A stretch of DNA of 64,000 nt from Desulfovibrio oxyclinae DSM 11498. Lineage in GTDB: Bacteria > Desulfobacterota > Desulfovibrionia > Desulfovibrionales > Desulfovibrionaceae. Positions within the stretch are counted from its first letter, which is position 1. Each line of letters begins with the position of its first letter. The DNA is taken from positions 1 to 64,000 of the forward strand of contig NZ_AQXE01000009.1 in assembly GCF_000375485.1 (NCBI RefSeq), given 5' to 3'. The notes under the pieces were generated by a model that saw only the letters and a program-made list of their open reading frames with translations, searched no databases and had not been told where the DNA came from. This document shows, one piece after another, positions 8,931 through 17,605 of this stretch. The position numbers and the translations under genes were made by a program.

Positions 8931-9662
8931 ATGGCGAGACTCAATACTTTCTATCTTTCTCCGGACTCGTGGCCCGATGGAGCCTTGCAGGGATGCGAGG
9001 TCGTTCTGCGTGGCCCGGAGGCCCGGCACATGATGACCGTCCTTCGAACGCCGCTCGGCGCTTCGGTGCGACTCATTGATGGTTGCGGCCGCAGCGGTTT
9101 GTTCACCCTTCGCGAGGGAAGCAAGAACAAGGCTCTCCTGCTGGCGGATGAGGTCGGCAGGTCCGAACCTCCTAAATCCGGGGTAACGCTCGCCCTCGGC
9201 TGGAACAAGTCGAAGCGGCGGGACTGGGTTCTGGAAAAGGCCGTGGAGTTCGGCGCTTCCGGGCTGATTTTCTGGCCAGCGGCTCGAAGCGTTGGCAAGG
9301 TGCCGTCCGAGCCGAAAGATAGTTGGTACGATAAAATGGTTCAGGCCGCCAAGCAGTGCGAGGCTGTGCATCTGCCGGAACTCACCACTCTTTCCTCCCT
9401 GGACGCCCTGCTCGACCTTGAAGGTTTCGATCGCCGCGTGCTGGCATGGGAAAACGCCGAGGGCGCGATACTTGGGCCGGAGCATTTTGACGGCTCCACA
9501 CTTGTGGTAGTCGGTCCCGAGGGCGGTTTGAGCGATCAGGAGGCTGAGCGGTTCATGGCGACAGCATTTGAGCCTTTGAGTCTTGGCAGGAGTGTGCTTC
9601 GCTGGGAGACGGCGGCCATGCACGCCATGAGCCTTGCGCACTACGCACGGGAGAGAACATGA
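8931..9662 (+). CDS. rsmE: 16S rRNA (uracil-1498-N3)-methyltransferase
   Basis: A 243-residue SPOUT methyltransferase of the RsmE family. The C-terminal trefoil-knot motifs are clear: VVGPEGGLSDQE, then LSLGRSVLRWETAAMHAM, which bind S-adenosylmethionine. The N-terminal PUA-like part carries RGPEARHMMTVLR. It methylates N3 of U1498 in the decoding region of 16S rRNA. The frame is open far upstream into lysA, but ATG 8931 gives the family length and is the first start after the terminator. No Shine-Dalgarno is visible, so initiation may be weak or leaderless. It overlaps rarA in an ATGA. Confidence 0.92.
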   Translation: MARLNTFYLSPDSWPDGALQGCEVVLRGPEARHMMTVLRTPLGASVRLIDGCGRSGLFTLREGSKNKALLLADEVGRSEPPKSGVTLALGWNKSKRRDWVLEKAVEFGASGLIFWPAARSVGKVPSEPKDSWYDKMVQAAKQCEAVHLPELTTLSSLDALLDLEGFDRRVLAWENAEGAILGPEHFDGSTLVVVGPEGGLSDQEAERFMATAFEPLSLGRSVLRWETAAMHAMSLAHYARERT

Positions 9663-10888
9663 TGAAGCTCGAAATCACGGAAAAGCAGCCGCTGGCGGAA
9701 AAGATTCGTCCGAAGTCGATGGATGAGTTTATCGGCCAGAGCCATATAATGGACCGCATCACGGCCATCATGGAAGCCAAACGTTTGCCGAGCCTTTTGC
9801 TGTTCGGCCCTCCGGGATGCGGCAAGTCAACGCTTGCCCTGCTGCTCGCGCGCGCCTCAGGGCGCTCGTTTTTGCGTGTGAGCGCGCCGGAGGCCGGGTT
9901 GAGCGCGCTTCGCAAGAAGCTGCCGGGCTACGATGTACTCATCCTCGACGAACTGCACCGCTTTTCCAAGGCGCAGCAGGATTTCTTTCTCCCCATTCTT
10001 GAAAGCGGCGAAATCACTCTGCTCGCCACCACCACCGAGAATCCTTCCTTCAGCGTGACCCGCCAGCTTCTTTCCCGGTTGCATGTGCTTCGGCTCCGGT
10101 CGCTCTCCCGCGAGGATCTGGAGCAGGTGGTGCATCGCGGTTGCGCGGAGCTAAAGCTGGAGCTTGAAGAGGATGCGGTGAAAATGCTGGCCGCACTGGC
10201 GTCCGGGGACGGGCGTACCCTGCTGAATCTTTTGGAATACACAGCCCAGCTTCCCGAGAGTCAGCGCTCTTCGGAGGAACTCAGAAAGTCGCTCCCCGAA
10301 GTGGTCATGCGCGGCGACCGGGACGGTGATTCGCACTACGAGCTGGCCTCGGCCCTTATCAAATCCATTCGCGGCAGCGATCCTGACGCGGCGCTCTACT
10401 ACCTGACTGCGTTGCTGGAGACTGGGGAGGATCCGCGTTTCGTGTCCCGGCGGCTGATGATCTCGGCCTCAGAGGATGTCGGGCTGGGTGATCCTCAGGC
10501 GCTTTCCATGGCGGTGGCCTGTCATCAGGCTGTCGAAGCGGTGGGAATGCCCGAAGGCGGTATCATCATGGCGGAGACCGCAGTGTATCTGGCTTTGGCT
10601 CCCAAGAGCAACTCCACGTATTTCGCGTACCGCAACATGCAAAAGGAGATGCGCGAGCACGGGGTGAAGCCGGTTCCGCTGCATCTCAGAAATGCTTCCA
10701 CCGCCTTGCAGCGCGAATGGGGATACGGGCGCGGTTACCAGTATCCGCACAATTTCCCGAAAGCTTGGGTGGCGCAGGAATATCTTCCTGCTGAGTTGGA
10801 AGGCCGCACTTTTTACCACCCGAAGGATCAGGGCGCCGAGCCCAAACTGAATGCGTGGCTCCAGCAGTTCAGAAAGCTCAGGAAGTAG
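9659..10888 (+). CDS. rarA: Replication-associated recombination protein RarA (MgsA), AAA+ ATPase
   Basis: A 409-residue AAA+ protein of the RarA/MgsA/WRNIP1 family. It opens with the family stretch EKIRPKSMDEFIGQSHI; Walker A GPPGCGKST is at 50-58, Walker B with DELH at 97-100, and a sensor region TTTENPSF follows. The C-terminal half is the MgsA tetramerisation region. RarA acts at stalled replication forks. A second ATG at 9662 is a possible start. Its 3' end overlaps the convergent NadR-like gene by 11 bases, so the two are tail to tail without an intervening terminator. Confidence 0.93.
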   Translation: MMKLEITEKQPLAEKIRPKSMDEFIGQSHIMDRITAIMEAKRLPSLLLFGPPGCGKSTLALLLARASGRSFLRVSAPEAGLSALRKKLPGYDVLILDELHRFSKAQQDFFLPILESGEITLLATTTENPSFSVTRQLLSRLHVLRLRSLSREDLEQVVHRGCAELKLELEEDAVKMLAALASGDGRTLLNLLEYTAQLPESQRSSEELRKSLPEVVMRGDRDGDSHYELASALIKSIRGSDPDAALYYLTALLETGEDPRFVSRRLMISASEDVGLGDPQALSMAVACHQAVEAVGMPEGGIIMAETAVYLALAPKSNSTYFAYRNMQKEMREHGVKPVPLHLRNASTALQREWGYGRGYQYPHNFPKAWVAQEYLPAELEGRTFYHPKDQGAEPKLNAWLQQFRKLRK

Positions 10889-11402
10889 CTTCCAGTAATT
10901 CCTGAACGACTTCGGCAGCGGTTTCAAGACGTTGCTCCACATCCCCTTTCAGCTCCGTGAAGGGAACCTTTCGGCGCAGGAGTTCTTCGCGGAAGTGGTT
11001 CTGCAATTCGGCTCTCTGCTCCGGTCGGTCGCGCTGCCCGTCGGCCTGCCATGGGACATCGGTCCCGCAGAGAAAGTAATGATGATAATGTCTTGCGGTC
11101 AGTTGCTGTTCTATCCATTCGGGACATTTGCCGTAATAGTGACGGTTGTATATTACAGATGAAAGCAGGTTGGTGTCGCAGACGAGCGGATTGATTCCGG
11201 CGGTCTCGGCCTGTTTTTCGGCTTTCAATTGCCCTTTTGCGATGGGAATGGCGTCTTCAAGCGTCAGCACGCCTCCAACCGCCTCGAAGTATTTCCTGAG
11301 AAACTCCGGCACCGGCTTTACGCCGAATCGCTCGGCCAGAGCACGGGCGAGCGTCGTCTTTCCCGTGCACTCCGAGCCGGTCACGACTATGCGCACGCTC
11401 AC
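10878..11402 (-). CDS. NadR-like nicotinamide riboside kinase (P-loop)
   Basis: A 174-residue P-loop kinase resembling the C-terminal ribosylnicotinamide kinase domain of NadR. Walker A is GSECTGKTT at 9-17, close to the NadR pattern. CDTNLL near the middle resembles the Walker B/acceptor region. There is no NMN adenylyltransferase or HTH domain. The GTG start overlaps the pnuC stop (GTGA), so the two are translationally coupled. PnuC imports nicotinamide riboside and this kinase would trap it as NMN. Both specificities are inferred from family and context. The 3' end runs 11 bases into rarA on the other strand. Confidence 0.8.
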   Translation of the reverse strand: MSVRIVVTGSECTGKTTLARALAERFGVKPVPEFLRKYFEAVGGVLTLEDAIPIAKGQLKAEKQAETAGINPLVCDTNLLSSVIYNRHYYGKCPEWIEQQLTARHYHHYFLCGTDVPWQADGQRDRPEQRAELQNHFREELLRRKVPFTELKGDVEQRLETAAEVVQELLEATS

Positions 11403-12034
11403 GCGCTTTTCTCCCTGAAGTCGGGTACCTGCATGGTTTTTCGCCACTGCACGTAGCCCACTACCGCCATTGTGGTGTAGATCGCCATCAACACCGCGTA
11501 TCCGTTCCAACCCTTCAAGTAGTAGATGAAGATGTAGATGATGTCGGCAATGACCCAAAGTACCCAGTTTTCGAGATATTTCTTGGCTAGCAGGTACTGG
11601 GCGATGAGACTGACAACCGTGGTCAGCGCATCCCAGAAAGGAAATGCCGCATCCAGAACACGACTCATGATGAGCCATGTGGGCACTGTGGCCGCAACGC
11701 CGATCAGGCCGAGCCGTACCCCGAGTTTTCGACCCACGTGCCTCACCAGAAGCGGCGTGTGATCCTCTCCACCCCGCAGCCATTGGTACCAGCCGTAAAA
11801 GCCCAGTACTACGTACACCAACTGCAAAAAGGCATCGGAATACAGTTTGCCGGTGAAGACCACCACCATCCAGATTCCCACGCTGAGAATGCCGAACGGC
11901 CAGCATAACGGGTTCTGCCTGACACTAAGAAAAATGTAGATGAGGCCGGTAAGCGTTGAGATGCGCTCCGGCCAGCCCATGGCCGCTACGAAAGAGCCGA
12001 CAAAGCTGCCGGCCTCGGCAAATATTTCAAGCAT
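11399..12034 (-). CDS. pnuC: PnuC-type nicotinamide riboside transporter
   Basis: A 211-residue multispanning inner-membrane protein with PnuC hallmarks: ENWVLWVIADIIYIFIYYLKG near residues 155-175 and aromatic GFYGWYQW near 79-86. PnuC proteins are facilitated-diffusion carriers for nicotinamide riboside, and uptake is driven by intracellular phosphorylation. That fits the downstream kinase, which overlaps it by 4 bases. A gene 33 bases upstream encodes a glycosyltransferase in the same direction. Thiamine- or riboflavin-linked PnuC relatives exist, but the kinase neighbour favours nicotinamide riboside. Confidence 0.9.
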   Translation of the reverse strand: MLEIFAEAGSFVGSFVAAMGWPERISTLTGLIYIFLSVRQNPLCWPFGILSVGIWMVVVFTGKLYSDAFLQLVYVVLGFYGWYQWLRGGEDHTPLLVRHVGRKLGVRLGLIGVAATVPTWLIMSRVLDAAFPFWDALTTVVSLIAQYLLAKKYLENWVLWVIADIIYIFIYYLKGWNGYAVLMAIYTTMAVVGYVQWRKTMQVPDFREKSA

Positions 12035-12067
12035 TGCTACCTGTTGTGTCTTGTTGGAGTCTTGTCG

Positions 12068-13333
12068 TTATTTGTAGAGCTTGCGCCACTCTTCAAGAAA
12101 GAGGATGGCGGTATCGAGGCCGGATAGCTCGCCCTGTCGGGAGCGGATTGCCCAGCAAAGATCCTCGAACGTGGCATCCTCGGGTAATGACAGCTCGGCG
12201 AGAAGCCCCTTGAGTTCGCCCTTGAGTTCCTCGGGGAAGCCTTCCGGATACAGGTCGCTTCTTTCGCGCTCGGGAGGCCAGTTGTCAAGGCGTTGCTCTA
12301 CGAAATCGAGCAGGGTCCGCATCCGGTTGGCGTAGGTATGATCTGCAAGAACGCGTGCCCTGCCCCGCTGTGCTATGGCCTGACGCTCATCGGGATGGGC
12401 AAGATAGTATTCAATTTTATCCTTCAATTCGCCCATGGAGTCGAAGACGGCCAGTTCATCCTCGGCAAAGGCCCCCGGCATGAGCGTGCGACGATCCACA
12501 AGCTGAAACGAACCGCAGGCCGCCACTTCGAAGGTACGCGGATTGATGAAGTCGCCGTGAGTTACCAGCGTCTTGGCCTGCACGGATGAATGCAGGTTCA
12601 GGTTGATGGCCGAACCGTTGAATATCTTGACGCATTCCTCTGGTGTCACGCGTCGTCCTTCCATTTGGAGATACGGTTCCAGAACGTGATCGCCGTCCCA
12701 TTCCGTTCCCCAGAGCTTGAAGCCGGGGCGGATCAGCTCGCGAAAAGCCATGCGGCGATTCGGATACCCTGCCCCCATGAATGAAATCTCGGCACCGAAT
12801 TTCCGTCTGTCCACGTCGGACATATCGAGCGGTTGGTGGAAGTCCGGCTGTGCGGCCAGAGGAAGATAAACCCCGTTTTGCTGGCCGATTTCCTGCAATC
12901 CCTCCATGATGCCCTCGCGCTGGATCACCGCAAAAACGTCATAGTACGGCGCATAGGCCTTCCAGTAGGTGAAGAGCCGATAGTCTTCTACGAACCACAT
13001 GGCAGTTGCCACCTTGTCCCGACGAAGCCGCTTGAGGGCCTGAATGGACATGGGTGCCTGCGCCATGCACAGAACCAGATCAGGCTCGAAGGTCTCCACC
13101 TTGGCGAGTATCGCCTGCGAAACAACCTGGAGATAGGAGTTCTGAAGATAGTCCAGCCGGTCCGTGGTCACTTTGAGGTCTTCAAGCGCCTTGTAGGAAG
13201 GGTGGAAATCCGGGGCCTCGAACACCTCCACGAGGTGCCCGCATTCACGCAGACCCTGTGCGCAAAACCGGCCCACCGGCAGTGAACCGCCGTACATGGG
13301 AAGAACCACCAGAACTCGTAACCGCTTGTCCAT
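12068..13333 (-). CDS. CgeB-like glycosyltransferase (GT-B fold)
   Basis: A 421-residue protein with two Rossmann-like halves. The N-terminus (RVLVVLPMYGGSLPVGRF) and the region around 270-300 (INPRTFEVAACGSFQLVDRR) match the CgeB / spore-maturation-like glycosyltransferase group common in Desulfovibrio. The second motif is the donor-sugar binding region of GT-B enzymes. The acceptor is unknown; glycan or flagellin modification is possible. It lies 63 bases downstream of the heptosyltransferase-like gene, separated by an AT-rich segment with a palindrome, so it may have its own promoter. Confidence 0.8.
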   Translation of the reverse strand: MDKRLRVLVVLPMYGGSLPVGRFCAQGLRECGHLVEVFEAPDFHPSYKALEDLKVTTDRLDYLQNSYLQVVSQAILAKVETFEPDLVLCMAQAPMSIQALKRLRRDKVATAMWFVEDYRLFTYWKAYAPYYDVFAVIQREGIMEGLQEIGQQNGVYLPLAAQPDFHQPLDMSDVDRRKFGAEISFMGAGYPNRRMAFRELIRPGFKLWGTEWDGDHVLEPYLQMEGRRVTPEECVKIFNGSAINLNLHSSVQAKTLVTHGDFINPRTFEVAACGSFQLVDRRTLMPGAFAEDELAVFDSMGELKDKIEYYLAHPDERQAIAQRGRARVLADHTYANRMRTLLDFVEQRLDNWPPERERSDLYPEGFPEELKGELKGLLAELSLPEDATFEDLCWAIRSRQGELSGLDTAILFLEEWRKLYK

Positions 13334-13374
13334 ATTGCCCTCTAGAATTGGCCAGCAAATGGCCCATTGTCATG

Positions 13375-13389
13375 CTAGAAATTTTCTAG
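13375..13389. promoter_or_regulatory. 15-bp AT-rich palindrome upstream of the CgeB-like gene
   Basis: CTAGAAATTTTCTAG: 7-bp arms around a single central base, 42 bases upstream of the glycosyltransferase start in a short AT-rich stretch. It could be an operator; no known factor is recognised. Confidence 0.35.
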
Positions 13390-13396
13390 AAAAATT

Positions 13397-14638
13397 TTAA
13401 TATACTGTTTTATTTGGCTTTATAGTCCAGTCTTTGGGCTGGTGCAGTTGCTCGGCCAACGTGGTGTCAAAGGGGTGGATTGCAGCGTCCCAGACTCCGA
13501 GATGACTGCCGAGGAAGCGTCGGAAGGCTCCTCTTGCTTCCTGCTCCATGTCGATTCCGTGCGTTGGCCGGAAGGTCAGCCCAAGGGGGTCGAAGGCCGT
13601 TTCAAAAACCGTGACGCCCTGCGGTAGTGTCTCCGGTTTGCCCGTGGCGATGAAGCGGGGAAAGGCAGAATCCGAGAATGGGGCCAGACATTTGATCCGG
13701 TACGGACACGGTGCGGTTTCCAGACACGGCAGGCAGTCCTGTACGGCCTGATAGACCGTATGCCCTTCCCCATAGGGGCCGGTCTCGAAACACCATGCCG
13801 AGGAAAGGAAAAAGGCCTGCACCGGAGTGCCCAGATGCGCGGCGAGGTGCATGGTCCCGGTGTCCGGCGTAACCAGCACGTCAAGGCTGTCCACAATCTC
13901 GATAAGCTCTTTCCAGTCTGTTTTGCCCGCAAGATTTCGCGTGCGTTCGCGTAGTGCGGTGGGCATGCAGTTCATGACTTCCCTGCCCGTGGAAGCCTCG
14001 GAGGCACTGCCGAGAAGCAGCACGGGGCCGGGATGGCGTGCGGCAAGGACTGCTGTCACAGCCGCGAGTTCCTGCGGCGGAAGGGAGCGGCGTGACTCGC
14101 GCCCGGCCAGAACGATGCCCGGGCCACCACCTTTGGGGTGAGCTGGCGGATTTACCTGCGGGCCGGGAAGCATGGGGTTGGTGTAAGCGGCCCAGAAATC
14201 CGCGATGTTGATGCCGAGCCTGCGGTTGCCTGTCCACCGCATGGCCATGGCTGCCCATTCCGGGATGATTTCCTGTCCGTTTTTCCAGCGGTGGCCGTGC
14301 ACGGTCTCCGGGTCGAAAAGTGCGGCGATGCGAAAGCCCAGCGGGGAAAAATTGAGATTGTAGACCTCGTCAAAACCAATGGAGGCGAGATCGTCAAAGG
14401 CTTTCCTGTTGTCAATGAGGATCGCGCGCATGGCCGATTTGGCGTCCAGTGCGGTAGCGTGAGCCGTTATTCCATGGATGATGGCCTGCGGGTAAACGGA
14501 TTCGGCAAGCGATTTGAGTGAGTTGTCCACCAATACGTGGACATTCCCATCGCCTCTGGCGGTCAGGGATGCGATCAGGCGCTTTGTCTGCACAAGGTCG
14601 CCGAAACGTGCGACCTGTATGACGAGGTACTGCTTCAT
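13397..14638 (-). CDS. Glycosyltransferase family 9 (heptosyltransferase-like)
   Basis: A 413-residue GT-B glycosyltransferase of the ADP-heptose:LPS heptosyltransferase family. The start (YLVIQVARFGDLVQTKRLI) is the family N-terminal loop, and VTPDTGTMHLAAHLGTPVQAFF in the second half is the classic GT9 donor-site motif. A CLPCLETAPCPYRIKCL cluster of Cys residues near the C-terminal third resembles the Cys-rich segment of Desulfovibrio GT9 proteins. The substrate is probably a heptose or related sugar for LPS core or a surface glycan. It is divergent from the Met8-type gene, and a sigma-70-like promoter lies 22-50 bases upstream. Confidence 0.85.
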   Translation of the reverse strand: MKQYLVIQVARFGDLVQTKRLIASLTARGDGNVHVLVDNSLKSLAESVYPQAIIHGITAHATALDAKSAMRAILIDNRKAFDDLASIGFDEVYNLNFSPLGFRIAALFDPETVHGHRWKNGQEIIPEWAAMAMRWTGNRRLGINIADFWAAYTNPMLPGPQVNPPAHPKGGGPGIVLAGRESRRSLPPQELAAVTAVLAARHPGPVLLLGSASEASTGREVMNCMPTALRERTRNLAGKTDWKELIEIVDSLDVLVTPDTGTMHLAAHLGTPVQAFFLSSAWCFETGPYGEGHTVYQAVQDCLPCLETAPCPYRIKCLAPFSDSAFPRFIATGKPETLPQGVTVFETAFDPLGLTFRPTHGIDMEQEARGAFRRFLGSHLGVWDAAIHPFDTTLAEQLHQPKDWTIKPNKTVY

Positions 14639-14659
14639 TCTTCAGGGCTCCAGACTCGT

Positions 14660-14688
14660 GTTGTACCCGCAACCTGCGGTCATGGCAA
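14660..14688 (-). promoter_or_regulatory. Sigma-70-like promoter for the GT9 gene
   Basis: On the minus strand: TTGCCA, a 17-base spacer, then TACAAC; the start codon is 22 bases beyond the -10. Five and four of six bases match consensus. Confidence 0.5.
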
Positions 14689-14708
14689 GAAATCGCCCTT
14701 CGGGACAT

Positions 14709-14737
14709 TTTACAGAGCCCTTTACATGATGTAATGT
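14709..14737 (+). promoter_or_regulatory. Candidate promoter of the siroheme/haem operon
   Basis: TTTACA, 17-base spacer, TAATGT. Predicted transcription would start at or next to the ATG at 14744, and no ribosome site is visible, so a leaderless message is possible. The palindrome TTACATGATGTAA sits between the -35 and -10 elements. Confidence 0.35.
14722..14734. promoter_or_regulatory. 13-bp palindrome TTACATGATGTAA, candidate operator
   Basis: Perfect 6-bp arms around one base, 9 bases before the start of the Met8-type gene and inside its candidate promoter, where a bound repressor would block polymerase. The cognate factor is unknown. Confidence 0.4.
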
Positions 14738-14743
14738 TCCGCG

Positions 14744-15421
14744 ATGCATGATTACCCGGTCTTTCTTTCCCTCGAAAACAGACGTTGCCTCGTGGTCGGC
14801 GCAGGTGGTGTGGGACGCCGCAAGGCCGCATCCCTGCTTGATGCCGGAGTCGGCGAAGTGCTGGTGCTCGACACGGGTGACCCGGCTCCGGAAGTGTTGA
14901 AGCTGGCCGATTGCGGCAATGCGGTTTTCGAGCAGCGTTCTTTCGACGAGAGCGATCTGGAAGGCCGTTTTCTTGTCTTTGCCTGTACCAGTAACGGCGA
15001 GCTGAACTCGAGGATTGCCGACTTGTGTGAAGAAAGGGGAATCCTCTGCAATATTGCCGATTGTCCGGAGCGGGCCGATTTCATCGTGCCCGCCGCGTTC
15101 CGGCGAGGCGATCTGACGCTGGCCATTTCAACGGGGGGCGCCAGTCCGGCGGTGTGTCGTATGATACGCTGCGAGCTTGATGACATGTTCGGCGAAGAGT
15201 ATGCCGCGCTCTTGAAGCTCATGGCGCGGCTGAGGCCGCTCGTGCTCGAACTCGGAATGGAAACCGGCCATAACACCGCTCTCTTCCGCGAGCTTGCCCG
15301 GTCCGGGCTGCTTGAAGCTTTTGAGCGGCAGGACCTTGACAAGGCCGGACAAATCCTTGAGGAATTTCTGCCCGCACCGATGCGGGACAACATACCGGAG
15401 TTGCTTGATGGGCTTGTTTGA
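14744..15421 (+). CDS. Precorrin-2 dehydrogenase / sirohydrochlorin ferrochelatase (Met8/CysG N-terminal type)
   Basis: A 225-residue homologue of the CysG N-terminal half. The NAD-binding loop is GAGGVGRRK from residue 19, and the family stretch ADFIVPAAFRRGDLTLAISTGGASPAV follows. It oxidises precorrin-2 to sirohydrochlorin; some members also insert iron. There is no uroporphyrinogen methyltransferase domain, so that step must be encoded elsewhere. In Desulfovibrio siroheme serves sulfite reductase and is also the precursor of haem by the alternative route. It overlaps ccsA by 14 bases and leads a cluster with hemA. Confidence 0.88.
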   Translation: MHDYPVFLSLENRRCLVVGAGGVGRRKAASLLDAGVGEVLVLDTGDPAPEVLKLADCGNAVFEQRSFDESDLEGRFLVFACTSNGELNSRIADLCEERGILCNIADCPERADFIVPAAFRRGDLTLAISTGGASPAVCRMIRCELDDMFGEEYAALLKLMARLRPLVLELGMETGHNTALFRELARSGLLEAFERQDLDKAGQILEEFLPAPMRDNIPELLDGLV

Positions 15422-16220
15422 AGTGCTGCAACTGGCCATTATCGGCCTGTATCTGCTGGCGAGCGTTCTGCAAATAGTTGGCATCGCCGCGGGTAATTCG
15501 CGTCTCAAAGGCATAGCCGGTCTCGTGACCATGGTCGGCTTCGTCATCCACTCGCTTGATATCGGTCTGCTGACCGTCAATCAGGCCGAAATGGTCGTGC
15601 TGAGCGAAGGAAGTTTCTACATGAGCATCCTCGCGTGGGGCGTGATGGTGGTCTATTTCCTGCTTTGGTGGCGGTATAAGCTCGACTTTCTGGCAACCAC
15701 CGCGCTGCCGCTGGCGCTGATACTGTTCATTACCTCTCTTGCCCTTGGCGGTGTGGCCGTCAAGCTGCCGCCGCAGTTCACCATGCTTTTCTTCTGGCTG
15801 CACATCGGTACCCTCGTGCTCGCCCTCGGCCTTTGCGCAATGGGATTCGGCGCAGGGCTGGCTTTTTTGCATTACAACAGAAAAATCAAGACCAAGGCCG
15901 GACTGGCGAGTCTGGGCAAGGACACCCCTTCGCTGACCATCTTCGACAGGGTTAACGGCATGGCCGTGGGGAGCGGGTTCCCTCTGTATACGCTGGGAAT
16001 AGTGTCTTCCTACATCTGGTACTGGATCAATCCCGACAAATTGTTCGTCTGGGATATCGTCAAGATTTCCTCGCTGGCCGTCTGGGTCGCGTTCGCGTAC
16101 GTGTTCCACCAGCGCATCATACTCAAATGGCGCGGCAGGAAGCCGGCCGTCGGGATGGTCGTCGTATTCTCCCTGATGGTCGTTTCCCTGATTCATCACG
16201 CCCTGACGTTCAAGCCGTAA
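15408..16220 (+). CDS. CcsA/HemX-type cytochrome c assembly membrane protein
   Basis: A 270-residue protein with about eight hydrophobic helices and the CcsA/HemX (PF01578) pattern, including His residues in VIHSLDIG and WLHIGTLVLALG and a C-terminal YVFHQRIILKWRGRKPA. I start it at ATG 15408, inside the end of the Met8-type gene, because the longer frame adds 38 non-membrane residues and no ribosome site. Members either deliver haem for cytochrome c maturation (CcsA) or, when next to hemA, modulate HemA level (HemX). The position between the Met8-type gene and hemA makes HemX equally plausible. Confidence 0.82.
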   Translation: MGLFEVLQLAIIGLYLLASVLQIVGIAAGNSRLKGIAGLVTMVGFVIHSLDIGLLTVNQAEMVVLSEGSFYMSILAWGVMVVYFLLWWRYKLDFLATTALPLALILFITSLALGGVAVKLPPQFTMLFFWLHIGTLVLALGLCAMGFGAGLAFLHYNRKIKTKAGLASLGKDTPSLTIFDRVNGMAVGSGFPLYTLGIVSSYIWYWINPDKLFVWDIVKISSLAVWVAFAYVFHQRIILKWRGRKPAVGMVVVFSLMVVSLIHHALTFKP

Positions 16221-16223
16221 ATT

Positions 16224-17603
16224 ATGGAAAACAGAATTTATCTCATAGGGCTCAATCACCGTACCGCCGGGGTGGAGGTGCGTGAGAAGTACGCCCTCAC
16301 CAATACCGAGAATTTCGAGCAGGCCACCCTAGCCAATTGTCCTGTGAAAGAATGTATGGCGCTCTCCACCTGCAACCGCGTGGAAATCACCGTGGTGGCG
16401 GCGGAGGGCGTACCCGAACATGAAGTCACGGATGCCCTGCTTTCACACTGGTCGGCGGCCTGCGGCGGTTCTCCTGCAGAACTGGCTGAGCACGTCTACC
16501 GGCATCGCGGACTTGAAGCGGTGAACCACCTGTTTGTCGTCGCATGCAGCCTTGACTCCATGGTCATGGGCGAACCGCAGATCCTGGGGCAGCTCAAGGA
16601 CGCCTATCGCGCATCCGTGGAAAGCGGAACAGCCGGAGTCGTGGTCAACCGGTTGTTGCACAAGGCCTTCTCCGTGGCCAAGCGCGTGCGTACCGAGACG
16701 GCCATCGCTTCCAGCGCGGTTTCCATCAGTTATGCTGCCGTAGAGCTTGCCAAGCACATTTTCGGCGACCTCTCCAAGACCCGAGCCATGCTCGTAGGGG
16801 CGGGCGAAATGGCCGAGCTGGCCTCCACTCATCTGCTCAATCAGGGAGTGAAGGACATCATCATCGCCAACCGTACGTTATCGCGCGCACAGGAGCTTTC
16901 CGAGCGCATGGGCGGCGAGCCCATCCCCATGGAGCGGATGTTCGACCGTCTGCACGATGTGGATATCATCATCAGCTCCACCGGCTCCCCTACCACCGTG
17001 ATCCGGGCCAAGGACATCAAGGGCGTGCTGAAGAAGCGGCGCAACAGCCCCATGTTTTTCATCGACATTGCGGTCCCGCGCGACATCGACCCCGACCTGA
17101 ACAGTCTCGACAACGTCTATTTGTATGACATTGATGACCTGAAGGAAGTGGTCGAAGAGAACACTTCCAAGCGTCAGGAAGAAGCGGTGAAGGCTCGCGG
17201 AGTCGTGGACGGGGAAACGGATGCGTTCGGGACATGGCTGCAGTCTCTGGCGCTCAATCCAACCATTGTCGATCTGGTGGATCGCAGCGAAGATATTGCC
17301 CGCACCGAACTCATGAAGACCCTCAAGCGCATCGGTCCCGTGGACAGGGAGACCGAAAAGGCGCTCGAAACCCTCGTACTCTCTGTGGGGCGCAAGGTCC
17401 TGCATGAGCCCATCTGTTTTCTCAAGCGACGCACCCGCGAGGAAGGGGTTGCGGATCGGTTCATCGACATGGCGCGGCGCATGTTCAACCTCGACGACGA
17501 GGCCGTCCCGCCGGATGCGCATATGGATCGTCGCCGGAGTCCCGACAGCTGTGCCCCCGAAGACATTGAAACATTCATAGAATCCACACGTAAGGATCAG
17601 TAA
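16224..17603 (+). CDS. hemA: Glutamyl-tRNA reductase
   Basis: A 459-residue HemA that reduces glutamyl-tRNA(Glu) to glutamate-1-semialdehyde, the first step of the C5 tetrapyrrole route. The catalytic Cys is C50 in the signature LSTCNRVE; NHRTAGVEVREK at 11-22 and MGEPQILGQLKDAY are the other conserved blocks. The NADPH-binding loop VGAGEMAELA and the C-terminal dimerisation helix are intact. It begins 3 bases after the ccsA/hemX stop. A weak ribosome site suggests translational coupling. Confidence 0.97.
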   Translation: MENRIYLIGLNHRTAGVEVREKYALTNTENFEQATLANCPVKECMALSTCNRVEITVVAAEGVPEHEVTDALLSHWSAACGGSPAELAEHVYRHRGLEAVNHLFVVACSLDSMVMGEPQILGQLKDAYRASVESGTAGVVVNRLLHKAFSVAKRVRTETAIASSAVSISYAAVELAKHIFGDLSKTRAMLVGAGEMAELASTHLLNQGVKDIIIANRTLSRAQELSERMGGEPIPMERMFDRLHDVDIIISSTGSPTTVIRAKDIKGVLKKRRNSPMFFIDIAVPRDIDPDLNSLDNVYLYDIDDLKEVVEENTSKRQEEAVKARGVVDGETDAFGTWLQSLALNPTIVDLVDRSEDIARTELMKTLKRIGPVDRETEKALETLVLSVGRKVLHEPICFLKRRTREEGVADRFIDMARRMFNLDDEAVPPDAHMDRRRSPDSCAPEDIETFIESTRKDQ

Positions 17604-17605
17604 CT

